64,000 bases of DNA from Aquarana catesbeiana (GCF_042186555.1 NC_133326.1:492489232-492553231); one strand, 5' to 3'; shown: positions 43,557 through 55,966, numbered from the stretch's first letter. Program-made: numbers and translations. Notes: generated from the sequence alone by a model not told the origin.

Positions 43557-44440
43557 AAAGTAGAAATAAACCTTAACTGAATTACATTTAAGCTGGCTGA
43601 AGATCAATCAAAAATCAAGCAGTTCAGCAAGGACTGGCTGAAGTTTAAACCATCCAGGGTGGCTATAAATCAATGATTTTTAAAAATGTGAAAAAAAAAA
43701 CAAACAAAAAAAACCTGATTTTGTTGATTTAAATTGTTTTTTTGATTTGATCAAATTTATTTTAATAAAATGCTTTGGGAGTAAAAATCTAAAGATAGTT
43801 TTCTATTTAAAATACATTAATAATTTAGTTTATTCAGCATGAAATGGAGCTTAGTTATGTAGCATGAGGCTGTCTATTCTGCAATATTTACATTTTTGGT
43901 AAACTTATTCAATGAATCCAAGCTCTGCAAGCTGAGATAACATGCATTTCTCTGATGCATTCACACAATTTCACAGTAACCATGAGATAAAACAAAGTTC
44001 AAGAATATTAGTTTATCCCATTGTTTTTTAAATCTATGTATACTACAAACTGTATGATTGTTTGATATCGATGTTTTACTAACCTGACAGCTTATTATTC
44101 TAAATAGGAAATCTTCATTTTGTTTGCAAATATTAAAGATTCTAACTACCAGCAGAATCCTTACATTTAAAGAGCACCTGTAATTTCAGAACCATCATGG
44201 CAGTGCCTGTTAACAGCATCCACTCACCTGCTGCCGCCACGTCCCTCACCTTGTGGTGCCACTGCTGCATCACCAGCCGTCCCATTAAAGTGAATGGGAC
44301 TATCGATGAGTCAACAGTGGGTCAGAGCAGGAGCCGCTGCAGGATAAAGATGACAGTTGCTCTTTAAAAATTATGATTTAAATTGAGTTGATTTAAATCA
44401 AGCCTTTTTATTAGTGATTTAATCAAATCGTTGACCAGTG
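43557..44440. mobile_element. Old DNA-transposon remnant rich in TGATTTAAATCA
   Basis: Low-complexity GATTTAAATC and ATTTGATCAAAT motifs occur at both ends (43680-43760 and 44372-44430) in opposite orientation, around AT-rich DNA. It contains a small TTAA MITE (44171-44362). Superfamily unknown. Confidence 0.4.
44171..44362. mobile_element. Small TTAA MITE
   Basis: AGAGCACCTGTA and GACAGTTGCTCT between TTAA at 44167-44170 and 44363-44366; 192 bp. Confidence 0.65.
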
Positions 44441-44583
44441 TATTCTGACAGCAGTGGAGTCCTGCTGTCAGAATACAATAGCACAGCAGGAACGATTCCT
44501 CCATTCACCTCTCTTGCGTGAATGCAGGAATCCATTCCAGTTTTTTTTTTTTTGATCAGCCTGCTGGCTGATCAAAAAAAAAA
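44438..44583. repeat. Two perfect or near-perfect palindromes
   Basis: TATTCTGACAGCAG pairs with CTGCTGTCAGAATA (about 44441-44476), and about 80 bp later TTTTTTTTTTGATCAGC pairs with GCTGATCAAAAAAAAAA (about 44541-44583). Confidence 0.75.
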
Positions 44584-44805
44584 GAAATCTATTTATGGCC
44601 AGTCTTAATTTTCTAAAGCACTGTTATCAGAAACAATTCCCTTAAAAAAAAAAACAAAAAAAGAAAACCTTTTTTTATTTTGTTAATTTTTTTTCCTGCA
44701 GACACTTTCTGCCTACATGAATGAACTCCAGTAATGGCTGCATAGTATTTCGTAGGGTGAGATGGTGACAATTGTGGACCATAATGTATATTAAAAAAGG
44801 TCACT

Positions 44806-45082
44806 TAGGGGTTGATTTCCTAAAGGCAAATAGACTGCATTTTGCAAAGTGCAGTTGCACTCTGCAAGAGCAGTTGCTCCAGAGCTTAGTAAATGAGCAA
44901 TAGTTCTGCTGACTTCCATCATCCAATCATGTGCAAGTAAAAATGCTGCTTTTTGTTTATTTTTATTTTTTTTATATGAAGCTTTACCTCATTTATGAGG
45001 CTTTGGAGCAATTGTACTGGCAGAGTGCAACTGCACTTTGCAAAGTGCACAGCCTATTTGCCTTTAGTAAATCAACCCTCTA
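44806..45082. mobile_element. MITE with roughly 60-bp inverted repeats
   Basis: Left arm TAGGGGTTGATTTCCTAAAG followed by GCAAATAGACTGC; right arm reads back GGCTATTTGCCTTTAGTAAA-type sequence (45050-45082). Flanked by TA, so a Tc1/mariner-type MITE is possible. Confidence 0.7.
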
Positions 45083-46243
45083 GTCTCCAAAGGAAGCCGG
45101 GTGATAGGGTAAGGATGTAGGAGCTCAAATTGGGAAACAGAGCATTGTCATCCTAAAACAGTGCATATGTTCCTTAGATGGCTCTGTGAGGAGCTAAAAT
45201 TATGCTTCATTGATTCTGAAAGTAAATTTAAAACTAACAACTGCCTCTTTAAGAGGCTCTTAGCACCAAAGGTATTTCCGGGGCTTTCCAATCATGTGAT
45301 TGGCTGTGATTACCAGCTCCAAATTATAAACAGCGACTGCGAGCTGTTGACAACATTGTGGTAGAGTACTGGGGGTGCTGGGTGAGCGTTCTCCCAGCAC
45401 AATACGGTGTTAAAGCTCACTGCCTTGCTGCCATAAACAGTAAATGCAATGGGCCAGAGACAGCAGGCTTGAAGCTGAAGGCAGCTTTCAGTATCCTCTG
45501 CTTTACCTGCCACACTAGTCTGATTAGGAAAACTTTTGATGCTCCCAGGAATGTAATGGCTAGTATACACAATGAGAAAATCAGACAGAAATAACCGCAA
45601 CCAGAGTGATTGTTCAATAATCTAACCATTCGTACACAGCTTCCAACAGCCAATCATGACTGTTTATAAGAAAGTTTCCGAAGGAACATGAGCGAATATT
45701 TTTCTCATCAGATAGCAGATCTAATGATTATCTTGTAATTAGTATAGTGTCCGTACAAAAGACTTTGAGTGTAAAAGATCACGCGGATACAAAAGAAGGA
45801 ACCGGAAGAAAAAAAGGGCAACGAAAACAAATGAAAAATGTACACAAACTGAACTTTTCCATGACTTGCTTTATGGCCAGAATTCCAAGTACTGCTATTG
45901 GAAAGGTGGAATTGAGCTTGTCATCAGGGAAAAAAAAACAATTTTGACAAACTGAATGTTTACAATGAACAAATCGACATGTGGACAAAGAATAATCCTC
46001 ATTGTGTATATTTATAGGCGTGGCTAAAAGAGGGGTCACATGTAATGACATCACCTCTCATTGTACGTGGCACTTTGCTACGTACGCATGAAGTTATATT
46101 CTGTCCTATGATGATTTTCATACTGTTAATAACCCCTCTTGGCTCCGATATGAGACTACCATTCAAAGAACAATGGATGATGTTTCATCCAATTAACTTA
46201 AAGTGGATGCAAACTCCATTCATGAAATCTGACCGGGGCACAT
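45083..46243. other. Unassigned spacer
   Basis: Only short open frames, none with recognisable domains. No TE boundary was identified. Confidence 0.35.
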
Positions 46244-46244
46244 A

Positions 46245-47235
46245 TAGTGGATATAAAAAGTCTACACACCTCTGTTAAAATGTCAGGTTTCTGTGATGTA
46301 AAAAAATGAGACCAAGATATATCATTTCAAAACTTTTTCCACCTTTAATGTGACCTATAAACTGTACAACTCAGTTGAAAAACAAACTGAAATCTTTTGG
46401 GGGGAAGTAACAATAAAATAACTTAAATAATTTGGTTGCATAAGTGTGCACACCCTCTTATAACCGGGGATGTAGTTGTCATAATTTCGAAAGATATGTT
46501 TGGCGCATAAACACTGCACATCACCAAAAGAACACCATACCCACTGTGAAGCATAGTGGTGGCAGCATCATGCTTTGGGGCTGTTTTTCTTCACCTGGAA
46601 CAGGGGCCTTAGTCAAAGTAGAGGGAATTATTAACAGTTCCAAATATCAGCCAATATTGGCACAAAACCTTCAGGCTTCTACTAGAAAGCTGAACATGAA
46701 GAGGAACTTAATCTTTCAGTATGGCAATGATCCAGAGCCTACATCCAAATCAACAAAGGAATGGCTTCACCAGAAGAAAATTAAAGTTTTAGAATGGCCC
46801 AGCCAGAGCCCAGACCTGAATCTGATTGAAAATCTGTTGGGTAATCTGAAGAGGGCTGTGCACAGGAGATGCCCTCGCAGTCTGACAGATTTGGGGTGTT
46901 TTTGCAAAGAAGAGTGGGCAAATATTGCCAAGTAAAGATGTGCCATGCTGAAAGACTCATACCCAAAAAGAATGAGTGTTGTAATGAAATCAAAAGGTGC
47001 TTCAACAAAGTATTAGTTTAAGGGTGTGCACACTTATGCAACCATATTATTTTATTTTTTTATTTTTACTTCCCTCCACCTAAAATATTTCAGTTTGTTG
47101 TTCAACCAAGTTGTACAGTTTATAGGTCACATTACAGGTGGAAAAAGTTCTAAAATGATTTATCTTTGTCCCATTTTTTTACATCACAGAAAACTGACAT
47201 TGTAACAGGGGTGTGTAGACTTTTTATATCCACTG
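46245..47235 (+). mobile_element. Tc1-D transposon with internal deletion
   Basis: The terminal sequence TAGTGGATATAAAAAGTC at the left matches GACTTTTTATATCCACTG at the right, with flanking TA (46243-46244 and 47236-47237). The inverted repeats are about 200 bp. At 991 bp it lacks several hundred bases of the transposase N-terminus. Confidence 0.9.
46480..46935 (+). pseudogene. Tc1-D transposase, C-terminal half
   Basis: Open for over 150 codons: TIPTVKHSGGSIMLWGCFSS, then QYGNDPEPTSKST (second D region), WPSQSPDLNLIENLLGNLKR (final E), and RRCPRSLTDLGCFCKEEWAN. The sequence continues past a stop at 46933 to GASTKY near 47015. The N-terminal DNA-binding region and first catalytic D are deleted just before RYVWRINTAHH. 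Confidence 0.85.
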
Positions 47236-47329
47236 TATATCTGTAGTGTTTACTTACCTCTCTCCAAAATAAAGGGAAACTCTGATTTAAGGGTGTCTCT
47301 GGTCACCAGAGCGCACACACACGTCCCAC

Positions 47330-48010
47330 TGAGCTCCCCTGTACATCACAGTCCACAGAATTCTACCTTACATCAGAGTCCACAGAATTTCCCTTTACAT
47401 CAGAGTCAACAGAGTTTCCCCTTACATCAGAGTCAACAGAGTTCCCCCTTACATCAGAGTCAACAGAGTTCCCCCTTACATCAGAGTCAACAGAGTTCCC
47501 CCTTACATCAGACTCCAGAGTTACTCTTTACATCCCAGTCCACAGACTTCTCACTTACAGAGTCCACACAGTCTCCCTTTACATCAGAGTCCACAGGGTT
47601 CCCCCCTTACAGTGTAAGAGGAACTCTGCAGACCCCGATGTAAAAGGGGGACACTGTGGACCCTGATATAAAGGGAAACGCTGCAGACCATCTGTAATGT
47701 AGAGAGGAACCCTGATGTAAGGGGTCCCTGGTCACTAGACCTCCCCCTTCCTTACACAAGATTCCAGAGAGGTCCTCCTTACATCAGAGACTGCAGGATT
47801 CCCCCTTACAGTCCAACTGTGCAAACCCTGATGTAAAGGGGAACACTGCAGACATGAGGGGGAGATGCTGCGGACTATGGTGTTAAGGAGAACTCTGATG
47901 TAACGTGGTCTTTGGTCATCAGAGTACCCCTTACATCAGGGTCTGGAGAGTTCCCCCTTGCACTGTAAGTGGGAAACCTGCAAACTCTGATGTAAAGGGG
48001 AACTCTAAGG
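47330..48010. repeat. Minisatellite with about 27-28 bp period, two orientations
   Basis: From 47345 to 47615 it repeats CCTTACATCAGAGTCAACAG plus AGTTCCC. From about 47615 on, the same motif appears mostly reversed (GGAACACTGCAGACCCTGAT GTAAA-type) with mixed units to about 48010. The first block is open in one plus frame as a Gln/Ser/Pro-rich repeat, which is a by-product of the period, not evidence of a gene. Confidence 0.8.
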
Positions 48011-48846
48011 ACACTGATTTAAGGGACTGTGTGGCCTGGCTGGAGTAATGTTACACTGACCTTCTCCATAATGATTGCTTGCTCAGCCTCAGGTGCAGTT
48101 AAGTCAGATGGTCCTCTGGGCGGCTCGCTCGCTCCTCCTCTGCCTCTTGAGTCAACACCAAGTCTGCCTTCTGGCCTTTCTACCACCACTATTCCCAAGA
48201 TTGCTTCAACATGCTTCCCCTTCCACGCATGTTTGTTTTGATCCCAGGTGACAATGACAACTTAAGTCAGATGGCACTGTAGGGAGGGGGAAGCGGTGCT
48301 CTTGCTCCTGAGTCCTGGCTCCCCATTCAGTAATTCATAACAGGTGCCAAGCGGCACCATGACCTCATCGTGAGCTCTTTCCACACCCAAGCCCGCCCGG
48401 CTTCGGAACTGCACACGTGCATTTCCCAAGTTGTCTGAAAGCCATTTTTTACCGATAGCTGCCATCCATAATGGACATTAACAGACAGTGTAAAAATCTG
48501 ATGGTGAAATTTATGGACGGTTGGAAATCCTGATGATGAAGCAGCAGCGGCAGACTGTTAAGTCATCATTCTCTCTTCTTCTGTAAGCATGTTCATAGAC
48601 AACACTGAACAAGCAAATAAAGCCCTAAAGCTGGCCATACAACATTGGGCTGAACAAAAAAAAAATGAACCAGTTCCCCCATCCACACATTCGAAGTGGA
48701 TGCAGGAACCCTCCCCACTCTGTCATTGTATTCTGACATGCCGAATTTAAAATTATGACAGCGGCTATAGGGGAGATGAATCCCCACCCACTCTCACAGG
48801 GGAGGAGATAAGGGAGGTGAGTGGGATAGGTACTGGAATATATTAA
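48011..48846. other. Spacer with MITE-like fragment
   Basis: 48617-48790 contains CTGGCCATACAACATTGG and CATTGTATTCTGACATGC, resembling frog MITE sequence and sharing TATTCTGACA with 44441. Otherwise nothing recognised. Confidence 0.35.
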
Positions 48847-49101
48847 CCCAAAAGATGTGTGCAATATGTAACATGTTTGAAAGATGAACTTAAACCTTTC
48901 ATTTTGGATTTAAGTAAAAGGATTAAAGTGATTTCTTTACCACTTTTCCAAAAGAAAAGATATGTCTACAACAAGATGTATGACCTGTTTAGCAATTCAA
49001 GTAGTGAGGAGAGCAGAACAAATCTACATTTAAAGAATGAAGAATTTCAAGCTGTCCTGATCAAGAGTCTGATCAATACGTTTCTCTCTTCGCATGTGTG
49101 A
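48847..49101 (+). CDS. Open frame, possible 3' coding exon, unknown
   Basis: A stretch of 84 sense codons from 48847 to the TGA at 49099-49101. It includes LKDELKPFILDLSKRIKVIS, KKRYVYNKMYDLFSNSSSEE and NLHLKNEEFQAVLIKSLINT, ending LSSHV. Composition (mixed hydrophobic and charged, predicted helices) looks more protein-like than the surrounding DNA, and no transposon signature is present. It has no good ATG of its own; the frame opens after a stop at 48844-48846. If real it would be a terminal exon, with the acceptor AG near 48853, although the upstream pyrimidine tract is weak. An AATAAA lies 278 bp downstream (49380-49385). I do not recognise the protein. A decayed TE frame is the alternative. 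Confidence 0.25.
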   Translation, partial: PKRCVQYVTCLKDELKPFILDLSKRIKVISLPLFQKKRYVYNKMYDLFSNSSSEESRTNLHLKNEEFQAVLIKSLINTFLSSHV

Positions 49102-50150
49102 CCTTTAAGATTTGCCTTATGTGATAAGGACATAGACTGCAACTGAACTCAGTATTAAATGTTTTAAATTAATGAGTTTAACCTTTAGACTTGAAACCCT
49201 TCTAACCTTTCCATTTTGCTGCCAGTAACTTCACTAAGAGCATTCTGTGGTGATTTTTTTTCTTAAAAAAGAAAAGGGGGGTATGTCATTCTTTATAGAA
49301 CACAATGTTTAACTGAAAATCGAGTTAATTGTGCAAGATGATCCTGATGTCAAGACATGTTGATAACATAACAATGTAAAATAAAAACTTTGCATAAGTA
49401 TTTACCCTTCTTGGGCTTTTCAGCATTTTTAGTATAACATTTAACTGGAACTAACATCTCTCCAAGGAATACTTTTTGGAGCACCATAATCAAAATAGAA
49501 TTACATTTTGTTTTTGGCACCTAAAGTCCCAGTTAATCACATTTTAATCCCAGTATACTACAAAATGTCAGAGGGGGTGTTATTACACAAATGAGAAAAC
49601 TCTGAACAGATGAGCTAGCATGTTTTCTAGAGCGTCCAGCTAATTGTGAGTGTAGCTGGGTGTGCTTTCAGCTGCATGTGCCTCTCTCCCTTCACTTCCC
49701 TCACCTCATTGTCACTCTGCTGCAGCAGCTGCCTCTCACCCTTGGCTTCTCTGCTGTATGAGCAGAGCAGGCTAGTTTCTGACCGCCCCTCCTGGCAGTG
49801 AACTTGAGCCAGAGAGCAGGAGAGTCAGAGCCAATAAGAACATCAGAGAAAGGGCTTGTTGTGCAACAGTGGATCATGGGATATATAGTCCTTAAAGTGA
49901 AGTGAATGGAGGCTTATGGCTGCAGAACTACAGGCACACTATTCCCTGTATACAGAGGAGGAGAACTACAGTGTTTTTTCAGGGCAAATTACCAGAGCTT
50001 AAGAAAGAACAATGTGGGCAGCAAACAGATTAAACTACATACATTCATTACATACGTACACAATTCCTGCTTCCTCCTATGAATTTGCTTATATGCAGTT
50101 ATATATACAGTGGTTGTGCTTTACTGCTACAATAAAATCCTCAAATTGAC
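49102..50150. other. Non-coding, MITE-like sequence
   Basis: Contains an AATAAA at 49380-49385. From about 49565 to 49980 it resembles a MITE interior (GATCATGGGATATATAGTCC, GCAGAACTACAGGC), but no clean termini were found. Confidence 0.3.
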
Positions 50151-50156
50151 TAACTG

Positions 50157-50940
50157 GAAGATGTCTAAGAGTGCCATCAGCACCGAACTGATGGAAACCA
50201 GAAGTCTGGCCAGAAGTAGTCTTCATGGAAGAATTGTGGCCAAAAAGCCATACCTCCGACGTGGAAACAAGGCTAAGCGACTCAGCTATATGTGATAAAA
50301 TAGGAACTGGGGTGCAGAAAAATGGCAGCAGGTGCTCTGGACTGACTGTTGGCACTATATAAATTCTGTATAATAATAATAATAATGAGTCATAATGTGA
50401 AATATATGGCTGTAGCAGGAGACAGTTTGTTTGCTGAAGGGCTGAAGAGTGGTACAATATTGAGTGTCTGTAGGAGACAGTGAAGCATAGTGGAGGTTCC
50501 TTGCAAGTTTGGGGCTGCATTTGTGCAAATGGAGTTGGTGATTTGGTCAGAATCAATGGTGTCCTCAGTGCTGAGAAGTACAGGCAGATAGTTATCCAGT
50601 ATGACATAGCATATAACCAATGTCATTAAAAACAATCTTTAGCATAAAAAAAAGTACGAGTCCTGGAAGTGATGGCTTGGCCTGCACAGAACCCTGATCT
50701 CAACATCATTGCATCTGTCTGGGATTACATGAAGAGACAAAAGGATTTGAGGCAGTCTACATCCAACAAAGATCTGTGGTTAGTTGTTTGATGTTTGGAA
50801 CAACCTACCTGCCGAGTTCATTCAAGTGTAAGTGCACCTAGAAGAATGGATGCCGTTTTGAAGGCAAAGGGTGGTCACACCAAAAATAGTTTGGTTTTCT
50901 TCTGTTCATTTACTTTCCATTCTGGTAATTGAAAAAAAAA
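50157..50940 (+). pseudogene. Tc1-E transposase, old and truncated
   Basis: Old Tc1-like transposase. Near 50160 it encodes KMSKSAISTELMETRSLARS. Around 50480-50600 comes a block related to SLQVWGCICANGVGDLVRIN, then near 50680 a block corresponding to WPAQNPDLNIIASVWDYMK (final E changed to A or lost), and the tail RMDAVLKAKGGHTK near 50848-50885. Multiple frameshifts. About 50290-50390 is a foreign stretch ending in an (AAT)n run (TATATAAATTCTGTATAATA). The first catalytic region is missing. Confidence 0.75.
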
Positions 50941-50949
50941 AAACTAACA

Positions 50950-53400
50950 CTACAGCACCCGTCAGTGGTAAACCGTTTGTAACATCTCTCTAACTGCTAC
51001 ATCTGCAAGAGAACTCATTTATTCTTCTGGACAACAAAGGACTTACTGGCCGGATCACCTGGTGAAAATAACAGAAAGAAAGCCTAAAGAGAAGTTTAAT
51101 GCAGCTACAACATCTAAAAATTACTAAGCTGCAATATAATAAATGTTTGCTTTTGGGTTTAATATGGCAGCTTTGAGGCCCTAGAACAGGCTCTAAATGT
51201 GACACTTCCAGAACGCTGTAAAACCTATATCATAAAGAAGACCCCTAGGTACAATGTGTACTACCACTTAACTCTTCTGTCAATTCATATGCTTATTACT
51301 ATAAGCAGATGCTCTTTAAAACTGCCATTTCATTAAAGCCTACAAAGAAACCTGTTCTATGAAACATGTTTTAATTTCTCTTTTGCCTCATCAATTTTCT
51401 GTTCAGAGGATTGTTTCCTTAAAACTAACCAAGTCACATCAGTATTTGTGGCTCCACTATGTAAAAGAATTAAACACAAAAATAATTGGTAATCCATTTT
51501 TTTCTTCAATTAAAATTACAAGTTTAGCTCTAGTCCAGATAGTAACAGTGCACAATTTTATTCTTATCCTTCTTAGAGATGTATTTGAGAAATCAATAAA
51601 AAATACAAATGACAACAATTTCTGTAACATATCCCAGTGTACATAACAGAGGAAATTGGAATTTATGGCATTATTTAAATAGTTTCCAAATAAAAATCTC
51701 AAAAAAAATTCGGAGAAGGTAATTCCTGAACAATCCTGAACATCCACCAAAATATACAGAAACAATTACTCAAAAGAACAATTTGACTGGAGGCAGACAT
51801 TTTTAGAGGCTGGATCAGGCCCACGAATTTGCTAGCAGCAATAACATTTCTGTGTTCAGCGAACCACTTAAAAAGGCCCTCTCCGGCTGCCAGCAATAAG
51901 CCCTGTCCCATTTCTGATGATGGCTAATTTTCTTTTTTTGCTTTATTATGGCCCCAGGGGGAGAAAGCACATGGATGAGGCTTCCATTTACCTGTAATCT
52001 ACATTAAGATAACTGCAAGCAATAAGATAGGGTGGAAATTTTGTTTCATTCAACCTATCTGAGACAAAAGGCTCATGTTACCCATAATGGCCATAGCCAG
52101 GAATTAGTGGCTTCACTGCTTCCTAAAGTATCAAGTGAATTGATTGGGGAAATACCAGCCTTTTCCACAAAATGCATGCCTCCACTTTATATGCATAACT
52201 GGCACATTCAAAAATAAAACAAAACACACAAGAAAAAAGAAAAGAAACATGAAAGAGGAACATTTGCCAATCAAAACATCTGATTGTTCTCATAGGAATC
52301 CGTAAAGTAAAATCTTGTTTTTTTCCATAATGGTTATACATTTTGGCATGTGAGAGCTGCTGAGATTTTTCATAGGCACTCACGGTACACGATGTAGAGT
52401 GAAACAGACATGACCACTGAACTGAAAAAATAAAGAATTCCTTGTACATAAATATATATGCTTTGCTGAAAAACAAAAAAGGAACCAATGACATGTGCAG
52501 AATGTTTTTTCATCCAAAACAGTAGATTTTACTTGGAATATTAGGGTTAACAAAGTAATTTTTGAGTCAACATAACTACTCTTGTGCCATACCAATTGAG
52601 AAAAGAACAGGCATGGTATGGTGCATTATGCTGATAAAATAAGTCAGTGTAACCAGCTGTCCTAAACAAATTTATGATATTCATCAATGTAATGCAAGTT
52701 ATGATTTTTACTTTCTTTCCCAAAAATGTATATTCTAAAGCTACTTCTTTCCATTAAACTTTAAGCTGAACCTTCTCATTCTACATAAAACTGTTCTACA
52801 TTAGTCATCTTGCCCTTATCCTGCTTAATAAAGTGCAACAAAACCCCAAAACAAAAATGTTAATACATTGCAATTTACCAGTCCCTACATATGGTGGTTT
52901 TATAAGTTTTCTTTTATCAGGCCAATTTTGCTTCTGGTAATCCTGTGAATAACACACGTCCTGTCTTTTGCGGTCATTACCACTCCTTTATCTTTTAAGG
53001 AAGCCATAGTTGTTACCCTAGGACAGGACTATGAACAAGTCTTCCTCTCCATCCCCATTCCGCAGAATGTAACTTGCAAGGTAGACATTGTTTGTGCTTT
53101 CAGTTCAGTTCACAGAAAGTGACAATGGCACAGCATTTCTGGCAAGATTTACAAGCACTTGTTAAAAAATGTTCTTAGCTTGAAAAATAAAAAAAGCAAT
53201 GGAGCCACCACATTTAAAAACTTGTAAAATGAGATGTATTGCATTTCTGTTGTTTAGATTTCCTCAGAGTTACCTCTTATTTAAGCTAGTTCTCATGTTT
53301 AGAGTCTTTTCCTGCTATGCCCAAACTAAAAAAGATAAAATAAAACAAATACACAGCTAAAATACCTATATGGTTACCATTTTACCTGTCAAAAGATGTA
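50950..53400. other. Low-repeat stretch, no TE recognised
   Basis: No transposon termini or TE proteins were recognised in about 2.4 kb, unlike the rest of the window. It could be 3' UTR or intron of a host gene on the minus strand (see 55310-55404), but there is no direct evidence. Confidence 0.3.
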
Positions 53401-53863
53401 TTATCATGTTGTTACCACTACCACACTACACAGCTACAAAGATCACTCGGTTACCTCCTCGTTCAGCTTTCCTGCTTCCTGGACCAGCTCCTCGCTAATT
53501 AGACAGAGGTGATGTTATCGATTTAGTGATTCAGTGAATAAGCAGGAGACAGAGAAGTGACACAGGGGGATTTACTGAAACTGGAGCGAGCAAAATCCGG
53601 TGCAGCTGTGCATAGAAACCAACCAGCTTCCAGGTTTTATTGTTAACGCTAAATCGAACATTGTGGAGCGGACACAGACCTGTCGTCTGCCTGCTTCAGT
53701 GGTGATCAGCGGAGAGATCCCCCCTGCTGAGCAGGCGGATTCCGCTTGGACGGATCGGCTCCGTCTGAAAGGGGCCTAATATACTAAGCAAATATGTATG
53801 TTTAGCCATTTACCTAGAGTTCTGCTTTAAGTTTTTCAATGCACCGACTTAGAGGAGTGTTAA

Positions 53864-54492
53864 AGTGGATGTAAACCCAATTTTTTTTTTATGTCATAAT
53901 GTAGAGTATAAGATTTCCTATCATTTGAGCCCAGTCTTGCCACAAAGAGTTAATCCAGCTCTGAGCAATCCTCTTTTATTGTTCAGTGAAATAAAACTTG
54001 ACAAACAGAGAAAAACTTTGACAAATCCTCCCCCTTGCTGTAAATGACAGGTGATTTATATATCTCTGCACTAGCCTAAGACATGCATTATTTTTTAATT
54101 CCCACCCCCACTCCTTTCTTCAGAAGTTCTGCAAGGATTGGCTGTTCCAAACCTCAGCATGATTTGGCATGCTGAAGTCATGTGGTTACTTTCCTGTCTT
54201 TTCACTGGATGTTAGAGATCATAGCAGAAGTTCAGTGTTAGAAATACACAGGAGAAAATGGGTATTGACAAGGGTAGTGTAGAGGTGGGCAGGGAGTCTA
54301 CTGACATCCTGACTCCACCCACCGAGCTCCAGACAACAGACCCACCCACAGAATATGCAGTTTTTCGGCTCTCATAACAGACAGAGGGGAGACATTTTGA
54401 CAGGTAAAGATACATGCAGGAGGCATGTATATTCTTATAGATAACCCCTATGGCAATAGTTTAGAAAAGAAGGCATTGGGTTTACATCCACT
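53864..54492. mobile_element. TTAA MITE with 17-bp perfect ends
   Basis: AGTGGATGTAAACCCAA and TTGGGTTTACATCCACT between TTAA at 53860-53863 and 54493-54496. 629 bp, no coding capacity. Confidence 0.9.
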
Positions 54493-54496
54493 TTAA

Positions 54497-55309
54497 GTAG
54501 AATGGACATAGCAGGCTTGAATGACCTTAGAACGAAGCTTGTTTATGGAAAAAGCTACCTTAGAAACACACCAAGAAATTACATTAGAGATTTGTCATAA
54601 CTTGCATCAAAGTACTCAACAAATGGTCACTAAACCTGAAAATACAAGTTGGCTTGCATGAAACGCCATTACTAAACATAAATAGCATATCTTGATGCAT
54701 GTTAATTTGAAAATAAATTTAGCCCAATACAAGTTGGTGTGAGTACAGCCTAATATCTAACAAAATCAACTATTACAGGCTGAGACAGGCTGAAAAAAAA
54801 CTTAATGCTTGTTAATGGAATAGAACTACAATAATAAATTTATTTTAGTGATCATTTACCAGCCATCGCCAGTTTTTTTCACAAGTATTTGCGATTGTTT
54901 ACCATACCTTATTTAAAAAAATATTTGCATTTCAGGTTTAGTGTCCCTTTAACACATCCATAGCAATAAATGCTAAAAACTACGCTTTTTCTGGCCTGTT
55001 GCGTATCCCAACTCAATAGTACAGATCGTTGGAAAAAAAAAAAAATAAACAAAAGAACAGAACAACAATGTAGTCTAAATTGCTCACAGCAAATATAGAA
55101 CAAAAGGCAATGAACTACCCCAGTGCTGGAAGGGTCCAAAAAAAGTCAGACACCAAAAAGGTTTTAGGGAAAAACTTCTTTTAAACAAGTGTTTCCACAC
55201 TCCCCTTGATTCATCGGCACGTGAGAACATTTCCACATGTATATCCAATGCAGAAAGCAATGCTTTGGTGTCCAAAGTTTTCTACGTTTGTGCTTTCCAA
55301 GGAGGAGAA
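54497..55309. other. Low-repeat AT-rich stretch
   Basis: No recognised TE except a short sequence like the end of a TTAA MITE near 54934-54952 (GGTTTAGTGTCCCTTTAA). Confidence 0.3.
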
Positions 55310-55404
55310 CTACTTTTTAAAATCCACTCTCAAAGAAAAACGCGGGCCATCAATTTTGTTTTCGGGTTGCTGAGAAACAGGTCTCGCCGGGTTTATTCTC
55401 ATTA
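55310..55404 (-). CDS. Candidate host terminal exon, unknown gene
   Basis: On the minus strand a good splice acceptor (pyrimidine-rich tract then CCACCAACAG, AG at 55405-55406) is followed by an open frame in phase 1: MRINPARPVSQQPENKID, then GPRFSLRVDFKK and stop at 55310-55312. The frame also stays open upstream through a proline run (PPPPPT) to about 55446, so the exon could start earlier. It lies at the right edge of a 4-kb TE-poor region that could be its 3' UTR. I do not recognise the protein. The evidence is the acceptor, the non-repeat setting and a plausible C-terminus; a chance ORF of this length cannot be excluded. Confidence 0.3.
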
Positions 55405-55962
55405 CTGTTGGTGGAGGTGGAGGCAAGTGGCATAGGAGAAGACAACTGCACCTTCATAAGCAGCAGAATATTCTGGGAGTCTTGACAGAAACCAATTCAG
55501 TGCTTTTCCTGTTGCACTTGGGATAATGTGGGAAATATGTATGCTTCTGATTCAATACTGACCTTGTGTGGTCCCCCCATGATAGAGGGACAAGGGCAGA
55601 GCAGCATGTGACATCTTGGTCCATAAAAGATCAGTCTGCTTTTTTAATAAATATCTGTTTGTAGAAAGGTATAACAATAATAAAAATACATTACAAACAA
55701 AGATCAAAAAAACACAATACTAAATACAAAGTCTTCCAGCTAAGTATCACGGACAGTACTCAATTTTCTCTGTCACAATTGCACTAATACGGCTACAATC
55801 AAATCAAGTATGTCCTTTTTTTTAAAGGGGATTGTGGGTTCATTTTATTACTTTAACGTTAATATATTTTTAAACTGTTTTTATAAATTATTTAATGAAA
55901 ACATCTGTAAAATAATCGACAAGGTTGCATAATAATGTCAACACAATATCAGGTAGGAAGTA
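55405..55962. other. Unassigned, candidate intron
   Basis: No TE or frame recognised. It would be the intron upstream (minus-strand sense) of the candidate exon. Confidence 0.3.
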
Positions 55963-55966
55963 TTAA

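Noticed and set aside
47293..47643. Gln/Ser/His-rich 116-residue protein
   Set aside because: Direct translation of a 27-28 bp minisatellite; unit composition explains it.
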